From positions 3,981,192-4,045,191 of the forward strand of contig JAKSZT010054458.1 in the NCBI GenBank assembly GCA_026826555.1: DNA of 64,000 bases, read 5' to 3'. The translations under genes and the position numbers were made by a program. The notes below the pieces were generated by a model, which made no database searches, had not been told where the DNA came from, and worked only from the letters and a program-made list of their open reading frames with translations. The DNA comes from Tolypeutes matacus (lineage: Eukaryota; Chordata; Mammalia; Cingulata; Chlamyphoridae). Shown piece after piece: positions 23,961 to 35,886 of this stretch. The first letter of the stretch is position 1. The number at the start of each line of letters is the position of its first letter.

Positions 23961-24654
23961 ACAAAGACAATGAATGCGCTGTAAAATTTAAAATTAGTCA
24001 TGAGTCTTGCACACTCAATTTCCTGTTTTGTGTTCCCCAAGAAGTACCCGGTGATGATGAATAGTTTAGCCTGTTCTATTAAACTAGTTTTCTGTGAGGT
24101 ATTTTCTTAAGCATTATCACAAGCAGTAGAATGTAATGAATGTAGAACACTTGCCTGATTTGGAGTTGATTAACAGTGTTTTCCAGGCAAAGAGAAGTAA
24201 AAAAAAAAAAAAAAAGCTATGTTGGGGATATTATGAAGATTTATGTATAATTGAGCTATAGAATATATTAAATTTTTAAGTTAAACTACAATTTTGGAAA
24301 AAAAGGATGTACCTATTTTTTGGAAGAATCTGTAACATAGGTAAATAAAATTAGATATCATTCCAAGATAAATACAAGTTTTGGATCTTTAAGCAGAGAA
24401 GCAATTTAGTGAATTATTTAAAGATTCTGCATCAGTAAGATACAAAGTGGATTTGATTTGGGAGAAAGTTATAAGAAGGGACCAATAATGAGGTTCTATC
24501 TCCACTAAGTTTGGCATTATTATAGATTAGACTGGGGTGTTAATAAGGATAATAAGTGGAAAGTTTAGGAGACATTTTGAAGGAAAAATATAACATAGGA
24601 GTTAAAAAGGAGAGGAAAGAAAGAAAAATGACTCCAAATCTTTGATGCTAATTT

Positions 24655-25135
24655 ACTAATAACAAACATCTATTTACTGCACACTTAAATAGTGCTTATC
24701 ATTTGCCAGGCATTGTTCTAAGACAGGGATTGATGACTCTTTTTAAAAAAAAGATTCAATTTGGTAAACATTTTAGGCATTGAGGTCTATATGGTCCCAG
24801 TCACAACTACTCAACTCAGTCTTTGCAATATGAAATAAATCATATAAAATAAATAATGAATGTGAGTGGCTGTGTTTCAATAAAATTTTATTTCCAAAAA
24901 TACTCAGTGGGCTTGATTTGGTCCAAAAAAACAAATTTTCCCATTCCACCTCTCTCTAAAAACTTTGCAGATACTGATGCATTGAAATATCTTAATAAAC
25001 TTACCAGGTAGATACTCTTATTATCCTCATTGCACAGATGAATAAATTGATGTTGAGATTTAAGTAATCTGTTTCAGGTCAAATAGTGAGAAACTGACAG
25101 AGTTAAGATTCAAAACTAGTCAGCTTGGCTGCTAG
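24655..25135 (+). mobile_element. MIR SINE, split by a hAT element
   Basis: Left part 'gtgcttatcatttgccaggc' + 'attgttctaag'. Right part from about 24960: 'ttaccaggtagatactctta', 'ttatcctcattgcacagatg', 'gacagagttaagattcaaa', 'agtcagcttggctgcta'. This is the order of a forward MIR. Interrupted at 24727-24953. Confidence 0.75.
24727..24953. mobile_element. hAT-Charlie MER-type non-autonomous element
   Basis: Contains 'aacattttaggcattgaggt', 'ctatatggtcccagtcacaa', 'ctactcaactcagtctttgc', 'gagtggctgtgtttcaataa' and 'aattttatttccaaaaatac', the body of a common mammalian hAT MER element (MER58/MER33 type; subfamily not decided). Flanks 'tctaagac' and 'tctaaaaa' agree at 6 of 8, fitting the 8-bp hAT duplication, and the MIR reads through once the insert is taken out. 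Confidence 0.7.
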
Positions 25136-25269
25136 GTGTATGCTACACACTTTTGCAATCTAGGGTGGTAGAAGAAATTTAAATTGTTGAAAAATCAGAT
25201 GACTCTATTTTGAGGCATATTGCTTTAATAATTTGGTAGAAATATCAATTTAATTTTTACTGAAGGGGA

Positions 25270-27175
25270 GTAACATCATGGAAATGGCCGAGTCGAAAGC
25301 TCCATGTATTGCTCACTCTACCAAACAACTACTGAGATGACTATTTGTGAACTCTTGAGTATAGTTTACTCATTTGAGCACTCAGGGAAGTGCTTGATGA
25401 GAAAGAGGTTGGAATTTAAGGAATATCTGCCAGTTCACCATCTGATCAGGGAGCATCAAGGACAGAGATTTTAGTGACCATATAGAAAAAAGAATAACAA
25501 AGAATATAGACTGCAAAGAGTTTGGAAATGCCACTAAACAAATGGATTATAGATGCCTTCAAGTAATAACAGCAATTCCTGTGGAGGGAAGAGATAACAA
25601 TAGCAATTCTTGGGGAGAGGGAGACAGTCTGATTTTCAGAGTAACGTAATTACAATATTTAAAATATCATTTTTTTAAAGGTTACAAAGCTTACACATGC
25701 ATAAGAAAGTATGCACCATTCATAGAAAAAAAAAAATTGACAGAAACTGTCCCTGAGAGGACCAGACATTTAACTTACTTCCCAAGCCCCAGATATTTTA
25801 ATTGTCCTAAATATGTTCAAAGAGCTGAAGTAAATCATGGAAAAAAACATAAAGGAAATCAGGATAGTGATGCCTGAACAAGTAGAGAATAAAAACAAAA
25901 AATTATAAAAGGAACCAAATTGAAATTCTGGGGCTGAAAAGTGAAATAGCTGAAATAAAATCACCACAGGAGCTCAACAGCAGATTTGCGCAAACAGAAT
26001 AAAGAATCAGCAAAGTTGAAGATGTGACAATTGAAATTCCTCAATCTGAGGAGAAGAAAGAAAAGAATGGGAAAAAAAAAAAAAAAAAGAACAGACCCTA
26101 AGGGATCTATGGGATAAAATCCAACTTACCATTATGCATTATGGGATTCCCAGAAGGACAAAATAGAGAGAAATGGACAGAAATAATATTTGAAAAAATA
26201 ATGATCAGCAATAAACTCCAAGTAGTTTAAACCAAAGAGATTTGCACCAAGGCCTGGTTTAGTGCCTTTTGACTGTCATATGCCCAATAGCCACAAGTCA
26301 AAGACAAACAGAGAACCTTGAAAGCAGCAAAATAGAAGTGACTCATTACACAAATTCCCATAAGACACTGCAGGTAAAAGTCAGTAAGACAATATAGTCA
26401 ACACTCTGGAAAAAAAAAAAAAAATGAAACGAACACCGTCAACCAAGAATTCTGTTTGGCAAAACAATCCTTCAAAAATGAAGAGAAATTAAGGTATCCC
26501 CAGATAACAAAAACTAAGGAACTTTGTTACTAGTAGACTTATCCTCCAAGAAATGCTAAGGGAAGTCCTGTTAAGATGAAATAAAAGTCATTAGTGGGTA
26601 ACTTCAAACCAATAACTTGATCCATATGAAGAAATGAAAATCACTGAAGCAGGGATTAATCAGCTGAAACATGGGTATGGGCCAAACGTTTGCAGATTCC
26701 ATACATTCTCCAGCTTCTAAGAGAATGGTGCTGGTGGTGAGAATATAAAACAAAATAAAGTGAAACAAGAAATTTCTTTCAAGAAACATCACAAGCAATA
26801 AATTGGAAATGTCTTAAGATTAAATGACCTATATTTCATTTCTGTCTAAAGGAAGGAGAGATAACATATCAGTATTCATCTCAGAATGATGCTGTATGTG
26901 AGAAAATAGGACATCACAAATTGCAAAAAGTTAAAATTTACATAACACACAGAACTGTGCGGGAGAGAGTGTAGACTACAATGTGAACTATGGTCCATGC
27001 TTAATGGCAAAGCCCCAGGATGTGTTTATCAATTGCAATGAATGTGCCACACTAAAGAAGGATGTTTATGTGGGAGGTTGTGAGAGGTGTGGAAAGTAAG
27101 GCATATAAGAATATCTATATTTTTTGTGTAATATTAATGTAATCTAAGTAGCTTTTAAAAATTAAAAAAAAATTC
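25270..27175 (+). mobile_element. L1/HAL1-like element: ORF1 zone joined to 3' UTR
   Basis: 25780-26600 reads as an old L1/HAL1 ORF1 zone ('aggctgaaaagtg'-like coiled-coil code, 'ggattcccagaaggacaaaa', 'aaccttgaaagcagcaaaat', 'caaccaagaattctgtttgg', 'ccttcaaaaatgaagagaaa', 'ctccaagaaatgctaaggga'). From about 26925 it becomes xenarthran L1 3' UTR ('tgtgtttatcaattgcaatg', 'gtgggaggttgtgagaggtg'), with an A-tail at 27163-27172. No ORF2 lies between. Frames are closed by stops. Confidence 0.6.
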
Positions 27176-29094
27176 AATTGCCAACTTAATGAGTATTTCA
27201 TCTATATAGGTCTTGATATGTTTTTCAAAATTGTTATCTGTAATCATAATAGATTTTGTTATGGAATTTTTTTCCATATAAAAGTATCAAATTTAAAATA
27301 AATTATGCTCAAATTTTAAAGAAAGTGACAGAGAATAAACATGGTCCCCTCATAATTTTACTTAAATAAAAATGTACCATAAATCTTTCTTATAAAAGAA
27401 TAGTTCAAATACAGTATATCACAAAATTCATAATGCAAAGGAAAAGTAGGCAGTAAAGTGAAATATTAACTTACACTGATTATACTTTCAATGAAGGTTT
27501 GTCATAAGCCATTGGCTACCTAATTTGTAATTTTAAAGAGATTCAATACACAACACTATTGATCTTGGGTATCTTGAGTTTCTTTTATTCACACATTTAC
27601 TTGCTTACTTCAGTAATATAATTTGATCCTACAATAAGTCACCGTTTTCTTCTATATTTCTGTGTATGAACCACCTCATTTACAGTAATAGGGAAATAAA
27701 CTGGAAGTATATATTATCTGTAAAAAATACTAAAATCAAATTATATCTGATGGTAATTATACATTTGTCAACTACTCAATTCTAAATGCATTGGACAAAA
27801 GTTTTAAGTTTATAATGGAAGTCCTTTAATAGAGTTATATCTGTTAAACTTCATTTCTAAATACTTGTTCACAAGCACATTTATTTTACATTTTGTAACT
27901 GTTAAGATCAATCTCTGATACATTTTAATTTCTCTGCACTTATCACTTGTTATCATATGCCACTATATTTACAACTTTGCTCATTGTGATATTGAAATGT
28001 CTCTTTGTAATAAACGAACTCAAAATAAATTTAAAGGAGAATTATTTTATCAGAAGAATATATTCTTCTATCTCACAAGTTCTGATGGCACATTAAAGAT
28101 GCAGCATTGATGTCAGTTCATAGATAAATTATCAAAGGTTCCTAAAACAATTTTATTGTAATTTTATCACTATTTAATTGCTTGAGAAAAGTCTTTGTAA
28201 ATATTTGCAATAATTCAATGGTAGTGAAATATCCAGTCTTTGATAGGAATTCTAACTTCTGCGGCTACTTTAAGAATTAATTTTCTATCTCCACACTGAG
28301 TCTCAATATATCTTGTATTCTTTGGAATTTTTCACTGTTCTCCCTCTCTATTCCCCTCTTTCTGTCTCTACCCTATCTTCCATCCTTCAAATCCTCCCTC
28401 TTCCTTACTCTCTCTTGCTCTTTTCCAGTCAACTTTGTCCCAGAACTGTATCCATTCCATATGGTTTAAAATACTCAAGTTTAACCAAAAACACTTTTAA
28501 AAAGAAAACTCAACCAAGGTACTTCAGTAACTTGCATATTCCTTTTTCCCTTCACTGATAACATTTTGGAGAGATATCTTCATTTTCTCAATCCTTATCT
28601 TCTCCCCATACCATTCAGTTCTATATGTCACACTAAAGGTTACATTAGACCAGTTCTCATTATGGTATGAAGAACCTATGAAATATCCAACAGATTATTT
28701 TTCAGTGCTTATCTTATCTGTCACCTAGCCACATTTTTTCTTAAAACCTTTTCTTCCTTTGGTTTATGAACACATTTTCTTGGATGACTCCTTACCTCTT
28801 CACTTGCTCCATATTTGTAGTGTTCTGTGTGCATACTTTCATTTGTTGGCCATTCCTAATTGCTGTGACTCAGTGTTTGCACACAGCCTCCTTTCTGATG
28901 CTATATTACCTCCCAACATCATTTTGCCCAGGAATTATCATGGATTCAGTTGTTCAGACTCACAATTTGTTTCAACTTGGATATCTCTACGGCTTCTAGA
29001 TCCAATTATTTAAATTATATGTTGCAAAGAATGCTAAAACTCAAATAACTCAACATTCATGACTTGGTAAATGCTATCATTACCCAACCATTTA
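27176..29094. other. Unclassified AT-rich sequence
   Basis: Nothing identifiable beyond a C/T-rich stretch at 28330-28430. The forward frames at 28313-29013 have no recognisable domain and look like chance. Confidence 0.45.
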
Positions 29095-29505
29095 AATAAT
29101 CCAACCCCTTAGAAGTCATCTTGGACACTTCCCTTTTCCTAGACCTGTGTATCAAACCAATAATGTTTTCCTATTGATTTTATCTCTTACCTATCTTCTG
29201 CAATAGCTTTGATGTTGATCAAATCACATATAATATTACTCAATAAAATACAACATTTTTTCTGAACCTGGAATGCTCTTTCACCTAAGGAAAATGTAGA
29301 TCCAATTCCTAAGCAAACATGAATATTCTGTTCTTTTGTTTAAAATATGTCAACAGAATTAATTTATTTTATAGTAATTGGAATGGTAATCTGTTTCTAT
29401 CACTGGATTAAAACTCTTTGAAGGGAGGTTTCAAATGTTTTTTCAATTCTATTTTCTTGCCAGAAATTATTAATACTTAATTAAATATTTGTGGAAAGAA
29501 TGCAG
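29095..29505 (-). mobile_element. L2 LINE 3' end (antisense), decayed
   Basis: Ordered landmarks of a reversed L2-type element: 'tcttggacacttcccttttc', 'tctcttacctatcttctgca', 'ctgaacctggaatgctcttt', 'aaaactctttgaagggagg' and the tail 'taaatatttgtggaaagaat'. Ancient and full of indels. Confidence 0.6.
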
Positions 29506-31378
29506 AAACCATCATATTGTGTTTTCTCTCTAAATGCAACTGAAATTGTTTCTTTTCCCCTCTAATTGTTTCTTTACATGTACTATGACTGTTGCCTTTG
29601 TTTAAAAAAGTGATATAAAATATATAAAGATTGTCCATTTGTTTCAACTTGTTAAATTTAAAAAAAATTGGCTATTATATTACTCCCAGATCATATAATC
29701 CACAGATTTAGAGGAGAAATCATTAAGGGTAGACAATTTATCTAAACAATTTTCAATTCATATACTTTAAAAATTACACTCAAGCAAAATAAATGCAAAT
29801 CAAGTTTATAATTCTGATAGATTTGGAGAAATAATTTGCATTTTTAAATATAAGAAACATTATGAATGACCAAAAAAACATTAAGATGTTTGTATTTTCT
29901 TCTCATTTAAAACATAAACTGAGAAAGTTTAAATTTATGCAAAATTTTAGAAGCTTTAATAAAAATTTATAAAAATGTAATGATGTTATAGCCATTCAAA
30001 ATGCTTTATATAGATTAAAATATACCTTCACAGTTACCCATTAACTATTTCCCAAAATTATATGAAGATTATTGAAATTAGTTTCTCAACATTGTTGTAA
30101 TTTAGAGCTTTGATCAGCTTTTAGGTTTTTTGTTTTGATTTTTGAGTTTTAACTCAACTAGGGAAGTTTACTTAATTGCTATCCCTATACTGGCAAATTT
30201 TAGCCTATTACTTGGCATGATGCAAGTTACCTACAAACATTGATATCGAGATAATACTCTATGTACTGCTATAGATATTAGATGTGGTAAAAACAATAAA
30301 AAGTGTTACAGTTTGTATATCAAAAATATATTTAAATAAATGTATTTAAGGCAATATATTTAAATGACTTAAACCAATTTCACTATAATCATATTTAACA
30401 GTTAAAATTATATTAAATTCAAAGTACTCTGATATAAATTTAAGTTTAATCCTCAGAACAATTTGCTAAAATGATAAAAATAGTGAATGGCAATCCAAAG
30501 TAGAGGTTTTTGAATGACACTTGGGGAGGATTTTGAATCTGATTAGATATAGAAGAAAAGAAAAAAACCCTGAAAAGATCTCCAAAGATCTGAGCTGAAA
30601 TGACTGATATGTCTCTAAGTACACTACTTCAAAGTTTTGTTTTTGTTTTTTGTTTTTGTTTTTAGAACCCAGCAATTTAGCTGTGATATTTGAACAAAAT
30701 TAAAAGTTTAGGGTGCAATCATTCACCCAAAGTACAACCCTCATATTGGAGGCCTTATAGAAGACCAACTTTTTCATTAAATGTATTAGATGCCTAGGTC
30801 ATTATCTCTTGAAGTTTGTGGATAGAACACAAAAGGTTAAATTTTAAGTTAAGTGTTCTGAAAATTTTATTAAGCTTGAAAAAATAGGTAAAGAAAGCCA
30901 AGAATAACACATGTTACTCTCCCAAATATGTGATTGATAGCCAATGAGATATTAGATGGTTAGGCACATAAGGAAGTTTTCAAAGAAGGATTTTATGTGA
31001 AAGAATTGTTGGTTCTGTAGTTTAGGGTAAGGAGAGGAGAGTATATTTACAGGATACTTTGTACTGGACCAGTGGAGAAGGTCATGTGAGAAGACATTAT
31101 AACTAAGGAAACTTCGCCCAGAAAATAATTCAAAACTTCTCTCATAAACTCAAAAGAAGACTCAAAATGTTATATTTAAAAATCATTTCTATATTTATGA
31201 GCCAATTATAATTCTGACTATATTTGCAAAATATAAAAAAAAAAAAAAACATTTTAAAGATGTTTAAACATTTTGAGCAAGGAAGTAATACAAAGGTAAG
31301 AACTTACTGTAAGGAGGGATTTTTAGACAAAAGCAAGCATAGAGCAAGACTGGATTTTCTGCTTGTGAAGTGGATTAT
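29506..31378. other. Unclassified AT-rich sequence
   Basis: No gene or repeat recognised, except a (G)TTTTT-rich run at 30633-30662. Confidence 0.45.
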
Positions 31379-31866
31379 TGTATCAGTTAGTGTTCCAGGA
31401 AAACAACAGAATATATGTATGCATGTATATGTGTATGTGGGTGTGTGTGTATAGAGAGAGAAAGAAAATGGGAGGGAGGGAGAGAGAGATAGAAAGAGAA
31501 AGAGAGAGATTTATTTTAAGGAATTGACTATTGCAAGATTAGGGGCTGGCAAGTTGAGAACTGCAGGGCATGTTGGCAACTGGAAATTCTGTTAAGTGTT
31601 ATGTTGCAGTCTTGAGTTCAAAATTCATAAGGAAAGCCAGCTGGCGGTAAATTCCAGTAAGAGTTGAGGGCAAAATTTCTTCTACTTCTTGGAACCCTCA
31701 ATTGTTTGCACTTAAGTTCCATCTACATTATTGAGTGTAATCTCCTTTCTTAAAGTCAATTGACTGTAGAAGCTAATGGCATCTACAAATACCTCCTAGG
31801 CTAGTGTTTTACCAAACAACTTGACACCATAAGCTAACCAAGTTGACACATAAAATTAATCATCAA
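31379..31866 (-). mobile_element. ERVL LTR (MLT2-like), solo, antisense
   Basis: Starts 'tgtatcagttagtgttccag', then a (TG)n/(GA)n simple-sequence zone (31410-31512), 'tttattttaaggaattgact', 'gcaagattaggggctggcaa', and ends 'accaagttgacacataaaat' + 'taatcatca'. Same LTR class as 1763-2189 and 4490-4846. No ERVL internal sequence flanks it, so I call it solo. No clear 5-bp duplication. Confidence 0.75.
31423..31512. repeat. Simple repeat, TG then GA/AGAG rich
   Basis: 'gtatatgtgtatgtgggtgt' passes into 'gagagagaaagaaaatggga' and 'agagaaagagagagat'. It is the variable microsatellite typical of this LTR class. Confidence 0.85.
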
Positions 31867-33277
31867 AATGAAGATTTCTGAAGAATAACTTAATTTAATT
31901 TAATTCAGTGGAGATAAATTTTAGGGTGTTCCTGACTGTCAGCATGAATATATAAAGAATTCTAAAAACAATGTTTAAAAAAATAATGCTTTGTGGAATC
32001 CAGCCCAGTATTCTATAAGCTGTTTTATATCCCAGGAACAGAACTTAGTGCCAGCATTTGTTCTTGATAATTCTCAAAAATGCCAAGATAAAGTGATTTT
32101 TGATCAAGTTTCAGTGAAGGAATATCTCTTCTATTTTGTTACCTCTATTTTTAAATCTAAGTTTTTTGTGTTTTTTTTTTTTTTTTGTATAAATTTCAAA
32201 CCTAGAACGAATAGGAGAATAAAGATTTTTTTATTAATTTCCCTCTTAAAGTTATTATGATTTTTACATGTAATTTTTGTGAATACTTAAAACTTGAATT
32301 GGCCATTAGGAACATTAGTTACTAAACCCTTTTTTTCAATGTCATCTATTTGTATGTGGAAATAATCAGCACCAAAAGCAAATATAATTGGGACAACATA
32401 CTTGTCTGTTTTGTTTCAAGATTATAACAAGTATATTTTAAACAGTGACTATATATTGTTGTGTGAAAACATACAAACAAACAAGAATAATATATACTAT
32501 TATACTATATTTTTTCCCTTTGGAGTTTCTCTGATTCTTTTTAACAAGTTCTTCTAAAAGTTAAATTTTTATGGAAAAATAATTTTAAAGGACCATTGCA
32601 GAATCAATTTACAAAAAATATTAATGACAAAGTGGAATACTATGTGTTCAAATGCAGGATTTGGTAAAATTCAAAATTCATGACAAATTTCCACCAAATA
32701 TATACCTGTGAAATGCCAGTAAAATGCCTGAAGGGTAAAACTTTGACTAGCTCAAGCACATATTCCCTATACATTTATTCCAGTACAAAGATGGCTATTA
32801 ATTTGTCATGAACATTTTCAAGAACTTGTTTTGAAAATATTTGGTCTGCTTAAAAACAAAGACATTAGCAGAGAGTTTTAAAGTTGTCCAATATAACTGA
32901 TTGAAAGACTAGTTATAATAAGTCCATATAAAAATCACAAATCTGTTTTCTATTTTAAAGTTGTTTGAATATTTGTTATACTCTCTGAATGTTTATGCTT
33001 TTGTGTTTGTATAATATGTGCTCAAGTAAAATTTTTAAAAAGAAAATACTTTAGCGATATCAATATCAATTCTTATCTAACCCTCCCCTGCAATTACATT
33101 TTAGAAACATTGCAGCATATATGACATCAAAGAATACAATTTAAAAAAAACATGCAAAAGAATATGAAAGTAAACTCCTTTTACACAAACACACACACAC
33201 ACCAGCATGAAATAGTAGTGTTGAATAAATAGTTGATAGTTATATTTTTCATGTTTAATGAGTCAATTGTCCCTTCC
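31867..33277. other. Unclassified AT-rich sequence
   Basis: No gene or transposon recognised. Includes a T-run at 32172-32187 and a (CA)n microsatellite at 33184-33203. Confidence 0.45.
33184..33203. repeat. (CA)n microsatellite
   Basis: About eight CA dinucleotides, near-perfect. Confidence 0.9.
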
Positions 33278-33753
33278 TGTGGTGATTTGAAGCCAGGTAC
33301 CCCAGAAAAACAAAGTTCTTAAACTTAATCTATTTCTGTGAGTGTGATCCCATTATAAGTAAGACCTTCTGGTGAGGTTACTTCAATTAAGGTATAGCCC
33401 AATTCGATCAGGATGGGTCTTAATCCTATTACTGAAGTCCTTTATAAGCAAAATGAATTCCAGGTAGCGAGAGAAAGCCACAGGAAGAAAGAAGCTGAAG
33501 GTCAACGGAACCAGTAAGGGAAAGGAGAGGCTAGGAGAGGTCACAATGTGCATTGCTATGTGACAGAGGACCCCAGCATCAAGGATAACTGGCAGCCAGC
33601 CTCAGAATGCCTGTCTTCAGGAAGAAAGCATCTCCTTGATGATGCCCTGATTTGGACTTTTTCCCATTCTCAAAACCAAGAGCTAATGCATTCCCATTGT
33701 TTAAACAAACACATTGCATGGTGTTTGCTTGAGAGACCAAAAATGCAAAAACA
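33278..33753 (+). mobile_element. MaLR LTR (solo)
   Basis: 476 bp from 'tgtggtgatttgaagccagg' to 'aaaatgcaaaaaca'. It shows 'taatctatttctgtgagtgt', 'gggtcttaatcctattactg', 'ctccttgatgatgccctgat', 'ttcccattgtttaaacaaac' and 'cattgcatggtgtttgcttg'. Same family as the antisense LTR at 48285-48748. The frame at 33548-33925 runs across it and the pyrimidine tract and is not a gene. Confidence 0.8.
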
Positions 33754-33778
33754 TCACCCTTCTGAGATTTTCACTGAA

Positions 33779-33910
33779 ACTCTCTCTCTCTTTCTCTCTT
33801 TCTCTGTCTTCCCCCTCCTTCCCTCTCTCCTTCCTTTTATCTTTCCTTTCCTTTCTTCTCCTCTCCTCTCTATTTTTCTTTTTCTCACTCTATCATTTAC
33901 CTCTTTCCCC
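33779..33910. repeat. Polypyrimidine (TC-rich) tract
   Basis: Nearly all C and T for about 130 bp ('ctctctctctttctctcttt' and following). It lies just after the MaLR LTR. Confidence 0.9.
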
Positions 33911-34659
33911 AGAGATAAACATTAGCCTATTTCAGCACCACTTCTCCTTAGGTCTAAAATAACTATTAATCAGATGTAGAAGTTTTGCATTCTGTCTTCC
34001 AGATTATGTTTATATTAAGAGATACAGTAAAAATATAAAGCAAGAGTCAACACTATTATGAAAGTTTAAATGACAAAAGAAACATATCCACTTCCCAGCA
34101 AAAGAAATGGTTACAAAATTTGAGAGAGAGGAATACCATGGAATTTCACCAGAAATCATTATTTTGTTAGGTTTACAGACTATAATACCAAGACTAGATT
34201 CCTCTTAGTACTGTGCATACAGAAGAGCAATTAATTTCATGTGTGTTTTACACAGTGCTGCAAAATGAAATTCTTCATCTCAGCTTAGCTCCCTCTGAAA
34301 GAGCTTTTGACTTTTAGTAATGTTTAGAATGTTTCTACAGTGAATTAATGATAAGCCAAGTATGAAAAAATGTTGAAAATTGGTTAGTGGATCTCTAGCA
34401 GAAGTGGGGTTCTACCTGACGAAGATACATAATCTGCTTTTATATAGTCATCAAGAACAAATTTGTAGCTATCTGTAATTTATTTGAAGCTTTTTCATAA
34501 TATAAAGAGCCTTGCAAATAATATGTTGATATCATCAGGAGATAAGACACATCTAAATAATTATAATAGACTTTTGGCTTAAACAATTTTTCAACTATTA
34601 ATGTTTATATAATCCATTAAATTAGAAAAAATAGTACTTAATGGATTTCACATTAAAAT
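33911..34659. other. Unclassified sequence
   Basis: Nothing recognised. Confidence 0.45.
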
Positions 34660-34670
34660 ATTAATAAAAA

Positions 34671-34860
34671 GGGAAGCGGCTGTGGCTCAATCAGTAGGGC
34701 TCCCGTTTGCCATATGGGAGGCCTCGGGTTCGGTTCCCGGGGCCTCCTGGTGAGGGCAGGCCTGCATGCACGGCGTGGTTGGCTGACCCAGTGAGCGCAA
34801 GCAGCAAGGGGGGGATAAATGAATAAATAAATAAAATCTTAAAAAAAAATTTTAAAAAAA
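34671..34860 (+). mobile_element. DAS SINE, near full length, young
   Basis: tRNA-derived SINE starting 'gggaagcggctgtggctcaa'. RNA polymerase III A box 'tggctcaatcag' is at 34683-34694 and B box 'ggttcggttcc' at 34727-34737. It ends with (ATAA)n and A-rich tail. Flanked by 'attaataaaa' at 34660-34669 and 34861-34870, an exact 10-bp target-site duplication. Intact CpGs in the body ('gcacggcgtgg', 'gagcgcaag') and perfect flanks suggest a recent insertion. Not a tRNA gene: the body continues beyond the tRNA-like head. Confidence 0.95.
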
Positions 34861-35605
34861 ATTAATAAAAGAAAAAGACTTCTACACATATCTTCTCTGT
34901 TTATTGTATTAAAAATGTGTAGTCACAAGTTGCCCCTATTTTAATATAGCTTCTAGGAAAGATATTAGCTTGTTAAATTTTTAGCAAAATAACAAAAATA
35001 TAACTTTGTGAATAAAATAAAGCATGTTCCTTGAACTTTGCCTTGTGTATGTTGAAATAGAGTGAGGTTTATAATGCATGTATCTACTTTTACTACATTT
35101 AAATTTGACTAACCTGTGATCTGATTCCTTTCATGCCAACAGCTGGTTAAGTCTATTATTATTTATGTCTGATTTATATTTTGAAGCCATGTATATTCAA
35201 TCAAAGTTGATTTTTTAAAGATCAATTTTAACAATTTACTGCAGGGCTAAGAAAATGAAAGAGTGTTCCTAGGAAATTATAGAAGCATTAGGTGAGTTTT
35301 TAAAGCATAAATGCCATACCAGAAAAATATAATTAATGTAGCACTCTCCAATGATGTGACCTTTGGAAAGTACTTTTTTAAGTGTTTAAAACAAATGATG
35401 GCTTTCCTTCCTTTTTGCCTATTTTATTGTGATGCTTTAACTGAATAGCAAATTGATTTATATTATAAAGAGTACTTATAACTGCAGGAGTATTCATTTT
35501 ATGTAGTTCTATTTGAACTACCCTTCAGTTATGCTAGGTATACTCTGAGTTGAGTTTTGGTTTAGTTGATTTATTTAAGTTAGAATGAAGGAATATAGAA
35601 TGAAG

Positions 35606-35631
35606 GAACACTATACAGAAGTATAGTGTTC
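35606..35631. repeat. Perfect 11-bp inverted repeat
   Basis: Arms 'gaacactatac' (35606-35616) and 'gtatagtgttc' (35621-35631) with a 4-nt loop 'agaa'. Preceded by a doubled 'tagaatgaaggaa' (35581-35608). Confidence 0.85.
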
Positions 35632-35754
35632 ATAATTATCATGTATCAGTAAAATATGAAATGATGAAAGGATAGTTTTAACTGCTTAAACAGCTAATAA
35701 TTTATATTGAAGTAATAACATATAGGGAGTATTGGCCTTGGTTACATATAAAGT

Positions 35755-35775
35755 AACACTGTATTTTACAGTGTT
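35755..35775. repeat. Perfect 9-bp inverted repeat
   Basis: Arms 'aacactgta' (35755-35763) and 'tacagtgtt' (35767-35775) around 'ttt'. The arms resemble those of the hairpin 130 bp upstream. Confidence 0.85.
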
Positions 35776-35886
35776 CCATTTTTGGAATGAGGAAATGCAG
35801 ACATTTCTTATAAATAATAGGGAAGGGGAAATTATTTCTAAGGAGAAAAGCATGTGTTCAATATGTTGTCCACAAAGTTAATTGCC

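Larger units (their letters stand above)
34871..35886. other. Unclassified sequence with two hairpins
   Basis: No transposon recognised, but two short inverted repeats (35606-35631 and 35755-35775) lie in the last 300 bp before the Tigger element. Confidence 0.45.

Noticed and set aside
31440..31512. CRISPR-like or functional purine array
   Set aside because: It is a simple GA-rich microsatellite in an MLT2-like LTR, with no regular spacers.
33548..33925. Forward frame of 125 codons rich in Ser, Leu and Phe
   Set aside because: Half is MaLR LTR and half a TC-rich tract, which always codes such residues.
34671..34745. tRNA gene
   Set aside because: A and B boxes are present, but the sequence is the head of a DAS SINE with target-site duplications and an A-rich tail; no cloverleaf end.
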